From positions 228,892-292,891 of the IMG/VR virus record IMGVR_UViG_3300044972_002389: a stretch of 64,000 bases of DNA, one strand, 5' to 3'. Shown here in pieces: positions 25,087 through 34,000 of the stretch. The first letter of the stretch is position 1. Every line of letters begins with the position of its first letter. This DNA is from a virus. The notes below the pieces were generated by a model that ran no database searches, was not told where the DNA came from, and was given only the letters and a program-made list of their open reading frames with translations. The translations under genes and the position numbers were made by a program.

Positions 25087-26362
25087 GCATTTCAAGATTG
25101 AAACCTCTCGAGACCTTCTTGTGTCTGACATGAGGCTGTTTCAGCTGGACCTCAGCGAGCCTGTTATGCAGAGTGTAGCTGCTGGCGAGTTTGATGACGA
25201 AGACATGAAGCTGCTGCCCAGTTGGAGCAAGTTTGCAGCGCACCCGCAAAAAGCCAAAGGTTTTTTTGTGCGGATGCTGGAGACAGTGTTCCTAGGCAAG
25301 CACGGTGTTGATCCTGCCAATGTGGATCTACAAACCCAAAACTGGTTTGGTCGCGAGCGTCAAAAAACAGCCATGATGTTTGTGCCAGGAAGCACCCGAG
25401 TGAAGGATGGCCAGCTGGCTGCCATTGGTGTGATTGCGCAAAGTGCTCTGCCAGCTTGGCGAGTGATTGTGTTGGGTGGCAACATCCTCATTGATGGACA
25501 AAAAGTGCGCAATGCTAATGCTGAGCGAAAGGTAAGAGAGCAAATGGAACAAGCTGTCAAGCTAAATCAAAGTGTGCTGATCATCAGCAGCCTTATGGCA
25601 CAGCGCAGCTTCAGTATTCCTGAGATTACGGAGTTGTATCTGGCTTACGACAGCGGCGAGGTGGGTGCAACTATTCAAAAAATGAGCCGCGTTCTTACCC
25701 CAGGCAAAGATCCCAAGAAGGTGGGCAAGATCATCAGTCTTAGCTTTGATCCCAATAGGGACGACAAGTTTGACAGCATGCTCTTGGAAACCACTTTCAA
25801 CATTACAAAACAGAACCCCAAGCGGAGTGCTGCCGATGTCATGAGTGAAGTGCTGAGCACTATGGACATCTGGAAGGGCAGTGCACATGCCAGTGTACAA
25901 GTCAACAAAGACAGATACCTTACAGAGGTTCTTGCCCGGAAAAGTGTAAGCCGAGTTATTGGCAGCAGTGCTGATCTTACCCAACTGGACAAAGATGCCA
26001 TCAAAGAGCTAGCAACTGGAGTAATTGCCTACCAACGTGCCAATCCTGTTGCATCAGTGCCCAAAGGCAAAACAAAAATCTTGCCCAAAAAACCAAAGTC
26101 CTTCAAAGACAAAGACACTGCTGTTGAAGAGATGCGCAGGGCCCGTGAACGTATTACAGCCATTGTAGAGAACATTGACGTAATTAGGGATGGCAGTGGG
26201 TGTGATCAACTACAGCAAGCTCTTGCAGCTATTGCGGATGATCCTGATACACAAGAGAGTATTGCAGAAGAGTTTGGCGTGCGTTGGGAAGTGGTGCAGC
26301 GGTTGTTTGATCAAGGGATCATCAGGCGTGAATGGCTTGAACTGATTTACGATAGGGTTTAA
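25079..26362 (+). CDS. SF2 helicase/restriction-type ATPase, C-terminal half
   Basis: 427 residues in the +1 frame relative to the N-terminal half. It contains the second RecA-like domain: WRVIVLGGNI, QSVLIISSLMAQRSFSIPEIT (motif V region) and GATIQKMSRVLTPG (motif VI with the arginine finger in QKMSR). The remaining about 200 residues are helical with a Lys-rich stretch (KGKTKILPKKPKSFKDK) and end with a helix-turn-helix-like EEFGVRWEVVQRLF. The overlap ATGCTTAA could allow reinitiation, so two subunits may assemble into one helicase; a frameshifted single gene is the alternative. Followed after 3 bases by a methyltransferase. Confidence 0.72.
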   Translation: MLKHFKIETSRDLLVSDMRLFQLDLSEPVMQSVAAGEFDDEDMKLLPSWSKFAAHPQKAKGFFVRMLETVFLGKHGVDPANVDLQTQNWFGRERQKTAMMFVPGSTRVKDGQLAAIGVIAQSALPAWRVIVLGGNILIDGQKVRNANAERKVREQMEQAVKLNQSVLIISSLMAQRSFSIPEITELYLAYDSGEVGATIQKMSRVLTPGKDPKKVGKIISLSFDPNRDDKFDSMLLETTFNITKQNPKRSAADVMSEVLSTMDIWKGSAHASVQVNKDRYLTEVLARKSVSRVIGSSADLTQLDKDAIKELATGVIAYQRANPVASVPKGKTKILPKKPKSFKDKDTAVEEMRRARERITAIVENIDVIRDGSGCDQLQQALAAIADDPDTQESIAEEFGVRWEVVQRLFDQGIIRREWLELIYDRV

Positions 26363-26365
26363 ATT

Positions 26366-27541
26366 ATGCTGAGTCGTCTCAAATTTGAAATCTCACCTCT
26401 TGTCAAAGAGATGTTGGATCAATTTCCCAGTTCTGTTTGGTCTAGTTCATCTACAACCTTCCTAGACCCTGCTATGGGCGGAGGCCAATTTTTGGTTGAA
26501 ATCGAACGCCGCTTGCGTTCTGCAGGACATTCGGATGAGAATATTTCTTCTCGAGTGTTTGGTTGTGAGAAGAACAAACTTCGTGTAAATTATGCTAAGA
26601 ACAACAAGAAACTTGTGTCAAAAAATCTACATATCAGTAATTTTTTGAACCAGGACTGGGGTGATATGAAATTTGATGTGATTATTGGAAATCCACCTTA
26701 TCAAAGTCCGGACGCCAAAAAGGTCAAGCTGTGGTTTGATATTTTACAAAAAAGTATGCATTTAGTGCAGCCAGAGGGAGTAGTAGCGTTTGTTACTCCC
26801 AACAGTTGGCTTAATCAAGATACAACTGTAGCTGAAAAAACAAGAGAGCTTTTCAAAGGATGCACTTTTATACATATAGCACCAAATGTTTCAAAATATT
26901 TTGAAGTGGGAGAACGTATCTGCAGTTTCGTTGTGAAAAAGAGCACAACAGGTTCTTACTCAGGAGAAAAAATATTTGAAAATGAGATGCAGCGACAAAA
27001 AAACGATGTTTGTCTCAAACTCAAAAATAGCAATTATGTGAAGGCTAAACAACTTCTCCAACGGGTGTATCACAGTGGTCATCCTAGAGAGTTTGATACT
27101 TATGCAGAAAACCCTACAGAGAAAATTGCACACCCAGTAGTTCACAGTAGTGTTGAGACTTGGTATACATCATCTGATGTGTCTGCATTTCAAGGACATA
27201 ATGTGATTATTAACAACTCTGGATATTATTTCCATGAATCCTATCCAGACAAATACATCTATTATTCAACTTCCAAAGTTGCTGGTGGCAACGCCTTTCA
27301 ATTGACGTTCCCTTCTAAAAAAGAGGCGTTGAATGCACTATCTTATCTAACAAGCAAGCTCTATAGATTTTTTGTTGATACTACAAAAAGTAGTGGATTT
27401 AACGCAACTGCATTGTATCAACTTCCGTTGTTGGATAGCAAAGTCTTATGGACAGATCAGTCAGTTTATGACGCCTTTGAGTTATCTAAAGAAGATATTA
27501 TACTTGTTGAGAGCAACACTAGGCAAAAGATAGATCAATGA
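26366..27541 (+). CDS. N6-adenine DNA methyltransferase, copy A
   Basis: 391 residues. Motif I TFLDPAMGGGQFLVEIERR (residues 31-49) and catalytic motif IV NPPY in FDVIIGNPPYQ. The rest is a variable C-terminal region probably holding the target recognition domain. The N-terminal 115 residues are close to copy B (28060), while the C-terminal halves differ strongly. Family: gamma-type amino-methyltransferases of Eco57I/type I style. It sits directly after the helicase halves and overlaps the next gene by 4 bases. It modifies phage or host DNA at an unknown site; with the helicase it may form a restriction-modification-like unit. Confidence 0.85.
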   Translation: MLSRLKFEISPLVKEMLDQFPSSVWSSSSTTFLDPAMGGGQFLVEIERRLRSAGHSDENISSRVFGCEKNKLRVNYAKNNKKLVSKNLHISNFLNQDWGDMKFDVIIGNPPYQSPDAKKVKLWFDILQKSMHLVQPEGVVAFVTPNSWLNQDTTVAEKTRELFKGCTFIHIAPNVSKYFEVGERICSFVVKKSTTGSYSGEKIFENEMQRQKNDVCLKLKNSNYVKAKQLLQRVYHSGHPREFDTYAENPTEKIAHPVVHSSVETWYTSSDVSAFQGHNVIINNSGYYFHESYPDKYIYYSTSKVAGGNAFQLTFPSKKEALNALSYLTSKLYRFFVDTTKSSGFNATALYQLPLLDSKVLWTDQSVYDAFELSKEDIILVESNTRQKIDQ

Positions 27542-27996
27542 GTGATATTGTAGATGATCTTGATACTTCTCTTCTGTCCAAAGAAGAGAAAAAGAAACAA
27601 TTTGGTGAAGTATTCACACCACCTGCATTGGTAAATGAAATATTGGATCAATTGCCAAAAGAAATCTGGCAGGATCCAACGAAAACATGGCTAGACAACA
27701 GTTGTGGTGAAGGTGCATTTTTGATTGAGGTCAAGAGACGATTGATGGCAGGACTCTCAGAGTGGCAACCAAACGCTAAAAAACGAGAACAGCACATCTT
27801 GGAGAATCAACTCTATGGTGTTGAGTTGCAGCGTGATAATTGGGAAAAGTGCAGACAAAAATTGGGCCTTACTCCCACAGGTAATGATGGCAACATTGTG
27901 TGCGCCAATGGGCTGGAATACAACTACACGTTTTTGAAAGATGACACGGGTGGGTATGTAGTTGCAGACAATACCTTTGACTCACTTTTTCAATAA
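27538..27996 (+). CDS. Truncated methyltransferase-like protein
   Basis: 152 residues. It has FGEVFTPPALVNEILDQLP (motif X-like) and motif I TWLDNSCGEGAFLIEVKRR, then LYGVELQRDNWEKC, but ends before any NPPY catalytic motif. It is therefore probably inactive alone: either a regulatory or partner fragment, or a decaying third methyltransferase. FGEVFTPP lies upstream of motif I, an element missing from copies A and B, so it could supply motif X in trans. It overlaps copy A by 4 bases. Confidence 0.65.
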   Translation: MSDIVDDLDTSLLSKEEKKKQFGEVFTPPALVNEILDQLPKEIWQDPTKTWLDNSCGEGAFLIEVKRRLMAGLSEWQPNAKKREQHILENQLYGVELQRDNWEKCRQKLGLTPTGNDGNIVCANGLEYNYTFLKDDTGGYVVADNTFDSLFQ

Positions 27997-28059
27997 TATC
28001 TTGACGCAATCTATTTCTATGTAATATTGCCTTCAGTAACCCCAGCTAAAGGTTTGCCA

Positions 28060-29187
28060 ATGCTAAGTAGATTGAAGTTTGAGATAGCACCACTGGTCAA
28101 CGAAGTGCTAGATATGTTGCCAGAAGATGTCTGGACAAGCGACTCAACAACTTTCCTAGACCCAGCTATGGGTGGTGGCCAATTTTTAGTTGAAATTGAA
28201 CGCAGGCTGAAGAATGCTGGTCATTCCAACCAAAATATTGCCAAGAGGGTGTTTGGTTGTGAGAAGAATAAACTTCGTGTAAATTATGCAAAGAACAATA
28301 AAAAGCTGGTATCAGAAAACTTACAGATCTCGGATTTTATCAGCTATGACTGGGGTAATATGAAGTTTGATGTAGTTGTAGGTAACCCACCCTACCAAAA
28401 CACACATGGTGCCAAGAGGTGGCCAATTTGGCATGAATTTGTTGCCAAATCTGCTGAGCTCAGCAATGAGCATGTGCTCCTAGTGACTCCCAACAGTTGG
28501 ATTGGTGCAGGCAAAGGTGAAGTCAAAGACACTATTTGGAAGTCTATTACCAAATGCAGCTTGGATGTAGACAAATACTTCAATGTGGGATCTACTTTCA
28601 GTTGGTTCAGTCTTGATGTGAAAAATCACAGCAGCAGTTTTGAAGTTAAAACACCACAAGGTGTTTTTTCTGTAGACAAGACAACGGAATGGCTGCCTGC
28701 TAAGATCACCACTCAAGCACTTGGTATCAACAACAAAGTGTTTTCCCAGCCTTCCTTTTCCTTCAAACGCGGTGAATGTCACACCAGCAACAAAGAAAAG
28801 TTCAGTGACAAGGGCTATGAAGTGTTTCATACACATGCACAAACATTGTATGTGAAAGAAGAACCTGCAAACTATAAGTCAACTAAAGTTGCATTTACTT
28901 TGAGTGGCGACATTCGTGCCAAAATTGGCAAAAATTTTGGCACCAGCCAAGCAGTTGCATATCTGGAAATTCCCTATAAACAAAAATCAACAGCGGAATT
29001 TGTCTTCAACAGCCAACTTTTTCGATGGCTGCTCCAAAACAATAAATGGAGCGGTTGGAACAGCTTGGATGTAATCAAGCGTCTGCCGCAAGTAGACCTT
29101 TCTGTATCGTGGGATGATCAAAAACTATTTGATCATTTTCAACTTACTCCAGATGAAATTTCGGAAATTGTAATTCAAAATCAATAA
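28060..29187 (+). CDS. N6-adenine DNA methyltransferase, copy B
   Basis: 375 residues from the ATG at 28060 (MLSRLKFEIAPLV, same start as copy A), AAAGG upstream; the longer frame from 28027 has no support. Motif I TFLDPAMGGGQFLVEIERR and motif IV NPPY in FDVVVGNPPYQ. After residue 120 it diverges from copy A (WIGAGKGEVKDTIWKS, FSWFSLDVKN), implying a different target recognition domain. The pair looks like a duplication followed by replacement or rapid change of specificity. Last gene of the accessory island; the gene 13 late promoter follows. Confidence 0.85.
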   Translation: MLSRLKFEIAPLVNEVLDMLPEDVWTSDSTTFLDPAMGGGQFLVEIERRLKNAGHSNQNIAKRVFGCEKNKLRVNYAKNNKKLVSENLQISDFISYDWGNMKFDVVVGNPPYQNTHGAKRWPIWHEFVAKSAELSNEHVLLVTPNSWIGAGKGEVKDTIWKSITKCSLDVDKYFNVGSTFSWFSLDVKNHSSSFEVKTPQGVFSVDKTTEWLPAKITTQALGINNKVFSQPSFSFKRGECHTSNKEKFSDKGYEVFHTHAQTLYVKEEPANYKSTKVAFTLSGDIRAKIGKNFGTSQAVAYLEIPYKQKSTAEFVFNSQLFRWLLQNNKWSGWNSLDVIKRLPQVDLSVSWDDQKLFDHFQLTPDEISEIVIQNQ

Positions 29188-29229
29188 AGAACAGCAACTA
29201 ACCTCTTACAGGTTTTGGTCGTCTGCATT

Positions 29230-29237
29230 CATAAATA
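29230..29237 (+). promoter_or_regulatory. T4-type late promoter before gene 13 (CATAAATA)
   Basis: CATAAATA, 20 bases before the gene 13 ATG. Confidence 0.75.
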
Positions 29238-29257
29238 TCTCCACAAGGGGATAATAA

Positions 29258-30019
29258 ATGAGCAGCACACTTGATTTAAAGCAGGACATTATAAATGACG
29301 TAACTAGGCTCCTCGGTGGCTCAATGGTTGAGGTGGAATTAGAGCCTGGAGATTTTCAGCTAGCTGTTAAAATTGCCCTAGAGCGTTATCGGCAACGAAG
29401 TTCAAATGCTGTTGAAGAAGCGTATGCATTCTTGGAAATGCAACCAGAGACAACTGAATATTACCTGCCAGAAGAAATAGTAGATGTGCGACAAATCTTT
29501 CGCCGTGGATTGGGAGGCAATACAGGAGGCACCTATATTGACCCCTTCTCGTTAGCTTACACCAACCTGTACCTACTGCAAGCTGGTGCTGGGGGTGGAT
29601 ATTCTGCTGGCCTACTAACATTTGAACTCTTTTACCAATATCAAGAACAAGCTGGTAGGATGTTTGGTCGTGACATCAACTACCACTTCAACACTGTAAC
29701 CAAAAAACTCACCATAATACGCCGACTGTTGACTGATGAATCTGTGCTACTTTGGGTCAACAAAATGAAGCCAGATGACATGATTCTCATGGATCCCTTC
29801 AGCAGGCCTTGGATTAGAAGTTACACACTGGCAGTGTCCAAAGGAATGCTGGGAGAGGCCTACAGCAAGTTTGGCCAGATCATTGGCCCACAAGGTGGTT
29901 CAACACTTAAAGGCGATTCCTTAAAAACTGAGTCAGTTGCAGAAATTGAAAAACTAGAGATTGAACTCCTGCAATACGTGGACAACGGAACTCCATCCAG
30001 CTTTGTAATTTTGGGCTAA
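29258..30019 (+). CDS. 13: Neck protein gp13
   Basis: 253 residues, AGGGGATAATAA before the ATG. gp13 features: LKQDIINDVTRLLGGSMVEVELEPGDF at the N-terminus, ALERYRQRSSNAVEEAYAFLEM, YYLPEEIVDVRQIFRRG, and the C-terminal MILMDPFSRPWIRSYTLAVSKGMLGEAYSKF with KGDSLKTE. It forms a ring with gp14 below the portal that closes the filled head and receives the tail. In this genome gene 13 is separated from gene 14 by the pstS/methyltransferase island. Confidence 0.9.
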   Translation: MSSTLDLKQDIINDVTRLLGGSMVEVELEPGDFQLAVKIALERYRQRSSNAVEEAYAFLEMQPETTEYYLPEEIVDVRQIFRRGLGGNTGGTYIDPFSLAYTNLYLLQAGAGGGYSAGLLTFELFYQYQEQAGRMFGRDINYHFNTVTKKLTIIRRLLTDESVLLWVNKMKPDDMILMDPFSRPWIRSYTLAVSKGMLGEAYSKFGQIIGPQGGSTLKGDSLKTESVAEIEKLEIELLQYVDNGTPSSFVILG

Positions 30020-30058
30020 AAACTCAATTTATACTTGAAACTTGTCTATACTAGCCAT

Positions 30059-30703
30059 ATGAAAAACATCATAGGGCTAGTAGGGTTTCAAGGCAGTGGC
30101 AAAGACACTGTGGGCAGTATAATTCAAGAGCTATATCCCAGTTATACAACCACTAGTTTTGCCAAACCCATCAAAAGTGCACTCAGCAGCATGTTTGGCT
30201 GGCAAGCCAAACTGTTGGAAGGCACAACAGAAGCAAGTAGAGTTTGGCGAGAGACACAAGACTCTTACTGGACTGAAAAACTAGGCAAGCCCATTACTCC
30301 TCGTTTGATGATGCGAGAGTTTGGCACTGAATTGATACGTAATCAATTTTCTCAAGACTTTTGGACAAATCGCTGTGAGCTGTTTCTCCAAGACTCTAAA
30401 AAATCAGTTGTTGTAACTGACGTAAGATTTGTCAATGAGATTGAAATGATCAAGCGACTGGGCGGCAAGATTGTTTGGGTAAGACGAGATCCATTACCCG
30501 ACTATTACAATCAATCACTTTGGTTCAATCAACAAACCAAATTTATTCAATTTGTATCAAAACCATTTTTGCGAAAAATCCATGGAGTTCATAGGAGTGA
30601 ACGCGATTGGATTGGTACAGATTTTGACTCTATTATCTTAAATAATACTTCAATTCAAGATTTGACTCGAAACGTTACTACTTTTATGGAGACGCTTAAG
30701 TGA
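30059..30703 (+). CDS. 1: Deoxynucleoside monophosphate kinase (T4 gp1-like)
   Basis: 214 residues from the ATG at 30059. P-loop IGLVGFQGSGKDTVGSI at residues 4-20, then FAKPIKSALSSMFGW, PRLMMREFGTELIR, VVVTDVRFVNEIEMI and VWVRRDPL, as in T4 gp1 and its relatives. It phosphorylates dNMPs for phage DNA synthesis. No ribosome site is visible; a TATACT box sits 8 bases before the ATG, so a leaderless transcript is possible. Overlaps the next gene by 4 bases. Confidence 0.9.
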   Translation: MKNIIGLVGFQGSGKDTVGSIIQELYPSYTTTSFAKPIKSALSSMFGWQAKLLEGTTEASRVWRETQDSYWTEKLGKPITPRLMMREFGTELIRNQFSQDFWTNRCELFLQDSKKSVVVTDVRFVNEIEMIKRLGGKIVWVRRDPLPDYYNQSLWFNQQTKFIQFVSKPFLRKIHGVHRSERDWIGTDFDSIILNNTSIQDLTRNVTTFMETLK

Positions 30704-30948
30704 CAACCTTGCCCAAACCCGATGACATTGTATATGTTCCAGATACTGACGATCAAATGTTAAATTGGAAATTTCATGGGGGGTGGGCACAAGTTGGAAG
30801 GGTCCTTGTTGGTGTAGTAGAGCAACAGGAAAAAGTTTGGGTGTCTGTTCGAGAATTTGGTGCATTGACATTTGAATGGGCTGAACTAGCTGAACAACAA
30901 GACAGTCTCCGACTTCAATTCAGTCACATCCACGCCGGCCCACGCTGA
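30700..30948 (+). CDS. Hypothetical small protein
   Basis: 82 residues from a GTG overlapping the kinase stop (GTGA). Trp-rich and beta-rich (VYVPDTDDQMLNWKFHGGW, VWVSVREFG). No family recognised; coupled to gene 1 and ending before the tail sheath promoter. Confidence 0.5.
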   Translation: MTTLPKPDDIVYVPDTDDQMLNWKFHGGWAQVGRVLVGVVEQQEKVWVSVREFGALTFEWAELAEQQDSLRLQFSHIHAGPR

Positions 30949-30976
30949 CTGAACCAGGGCTTTTTCAGTAGCTTTT

Positions 30977-30984
30977 CATAAATA
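30977..30984 (+). promoter_or_regulatory. T4-type late promoter before gene 18 (CATAAATA)
   Basis: CATAAATA, 29 bases before the tail sheath ATG. Confidence 0.78.
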
Positions 30985-31013
30985 TCCTACAAGATATTTT
31001 TGATGAGGTACAA

Positions 31014-34000
31014 ATGGCCAATCTAACAAGCCCTGGAGTTCAGGTACAAGTAATTGATGAGAGTTTTTATGCCAGTTCGGGCCCTGGCACTGTGCCATTC
31101 ATTATGATGGCTACTGCACAAGATAAGCCGCAACCAGGCAACGCCACTAGCATTGCCCCAGGTACAATCAAAGCCAATGCTGGCAAGTTGTACCGGATAA
31201 CAAGTCAGAGAGAACTGCTCCAAACCTTTGGCAATCCTAAATTTTACACCCAAGCTGGCACACCACAGCATGGTAACGAACTTAATGAGTATGGGCTGTA
31301 TTCAGCTTACCAATACTTGGGGTTGGCTAACAGTGCCTATGTTATGCGAGCTGATGTTGATCTAGGAAACCTTGCACCCACTGGTACAGAGCCCGTTGGT
31401 GAGCCAGTAAATGGCGACTATTGGTTGGACCTCACTGCAACTTCTTGGGGCTTGTTCCGCAGTAACGGAAATGTAAACAGTGGGTTGGCTTGGGGTGCTG
31501 TACGACCCAAAGTGATTGACACTGCAACACAGCTTCAACGTATTGTGCAATGTTTCCGTGAAACACAGTGCACCAATCCCAATATTGCAATTGTCACTCC
31601 TGGTGGCAATGGCACACTGGAAATTGCAGATGTTGTAATAACCATTGAGTTGACAGACACTTTGAACACAATAGTTCAAAAAATCAACACCAATACAACA
31701 TTGACAAAAAAGGGCATCAAAGCTGAAATCTTCAGCCGACTGGAAAAAGCCAAGGTAGTTGCTCCCACACTTCCTACAGAAGTAACAGTCTACAATCTTC
31801 GCTTGGTTGGTAGCGATATCACTGTCAATATAGACATCAGCAATGCAGCTCCTGCCACCTTACTAACTGCTCTTGGTTTTACAAATACTCAACTACCGCC
31901 GTTGCCTGGTCCCATATCTCAACCCACTGACAAGCCTCAACAAAACTACATTGTACCTGTGAATGACTTTGGTTCAAATGGTGACCTTGCTATCAATGCT
32001 GTGAGTGTTGTGCAGGGCCTTGGATTAACTGTTATGGTACCAGCTGTGCAAATTTTTGAAAAGGTAAACCAAACTACTGCACAAGGAACAGTAAGTCGCT
32101 GGTATCCAGTGGGTGGCACTGAAGATGAATATCCTGGACACAGTTGGGCAGCGGCTTCACCAACTATGGTGAGCAGCACTGATCCTGTAACGCAGACTTT
32201 TGTAACTGGTACTAGCACATTGTTTCATATTGTTGCTGGTGTAAGCACACCAATTACTATCACAGTTCCGGCAGGCACCTTGGAAACTTTTGTTACCAGC
32301 ATCAATACAGCATTGGCAAGCACACAAATTTTGGCTACTACATATACAATTGGTGTTAGCAAATATTTGAAGCTGACAGATTATAGCGGCAATACAGTCC
32401 AACTACTGGATACTACAACTGCTAGCGGGTTGGGTGGCTTTGCTCGCGCCAACATGAAACTTGCCAGCACTTACTATAAAAGTGTGACAGGATCAGTTGT
32501 CAATCCTGCGTTCGTTACTGGTACTAGCCAGATTATTACTGTCACCGCTGGATTTGGAGCTGGCAGCGTCAGCGCAAACATCAATGTAAGTGCAGTATCT
32601 CCACTGCCTACGACAATTGCCACTGTTGTAGCTGCTATCAATGCTGACCCAACTGTGGGCTTGACAAATTTGATCAAAGCTGAGGCAACAGCGGACAACA
32701 GACTACGTATCTACAGCCCCACAGGCACATTGTTCTCTCTTGAAAACGTAGTTGGGTATGCTACTATCGCACCGTTGGTCTCAGCTGGCATCCCCACTGG
32801 AATAACTTATGGTAATAGCTTAGTTTATCAAGGCTATAGTGTGGGCACACCACAACCAGCTGAATTGAAACAAGTTGCAGCAGGTAATATTTGGGTCAAC
32901 ACTGTTGCAGGCAATCGTGGTGCCAATTTTGTTGTGAAACGTTACAACAGTGGCACTGATCAATGGAACACACGTTTGGCTCCACTATATGCAACTGATG
33001 CAAGTGCGAATGCAGGGTATGGTGCCAATCGCACAGTAGGCAGCATTTATGTGCGTTACAATGAAAACGGCCCAGATGTATTGACACAAACTGGCGTGCT
33101 ACTTGTGAAGATTTGGGATGGCACTGCCTGGGTCACAATCCCCAGCTATGTAGCCAGCACTGTGGATTTTGGAGACAAATACACCCAAAGCAGCACAACA
33201 CCATCAGGCTTGCCTGCAAATAACACATTGTGGTACAATGCAAATTTGAGAGTAGACTTGATGGTAAGCGATGGCAGCACTTGGTTGGGCTATCGTAATA
33301 TCTATACTGCAACTGATCCCAACGGACCTACTCTAAGTGCAACAGCCCCTACAACACAATCAGGTGGATTGCCCTTGGTGGATAATGACATTTGGATCGA
33401 TACAAGCGATTTGGAAAATTATCCCAAGATTTACAAAAGAGATGCGTTCAACAGTCAATGGCTTTTGGTAGACAACACTGACCAAAGCAGCAGCAATGGC
33501 ATTTTGTTCGCTGATGCCCGTTGGACAGCCAATGGAACCAGCACAGGAAGCCAAGCAATTGTAGATATGCTAGCTAGTAATACAGTGGACCCTGATGCTC
33601 CCAGTGCATTGCCATATCCTTTTGGATTGCTACTGTTCAACACACGCTACAGCTTTGGTAACGTGAAGGAATACAAAGTCAACTATCTTCCACTTACACA
33701 ACAAATCAACGGTGACAGAAACCGTTGGGTTACAGCAAGTGGTTTGATGAACACTGGTGCGCCTTACATGTTGCGGAAAGCACAACGTCAATTGATTGTT
33801 ACCGCTATGGCAAGTGCCTTGGCAGCTAGTGAAGAATTGAGAAGCGAAAGCAATGTGTTCAACTTGATGGCTGTTCCCGCTTATCCAGAACTTTTGGATG
33901 AAATGGTTACCTTGAACACTGACAAGAAAGACGTTGCGTTCATTGTTGTTGACACCCCCGCTCGCTTGCAGCCTGATGGCACAAGTATTCAAAATTGGGC

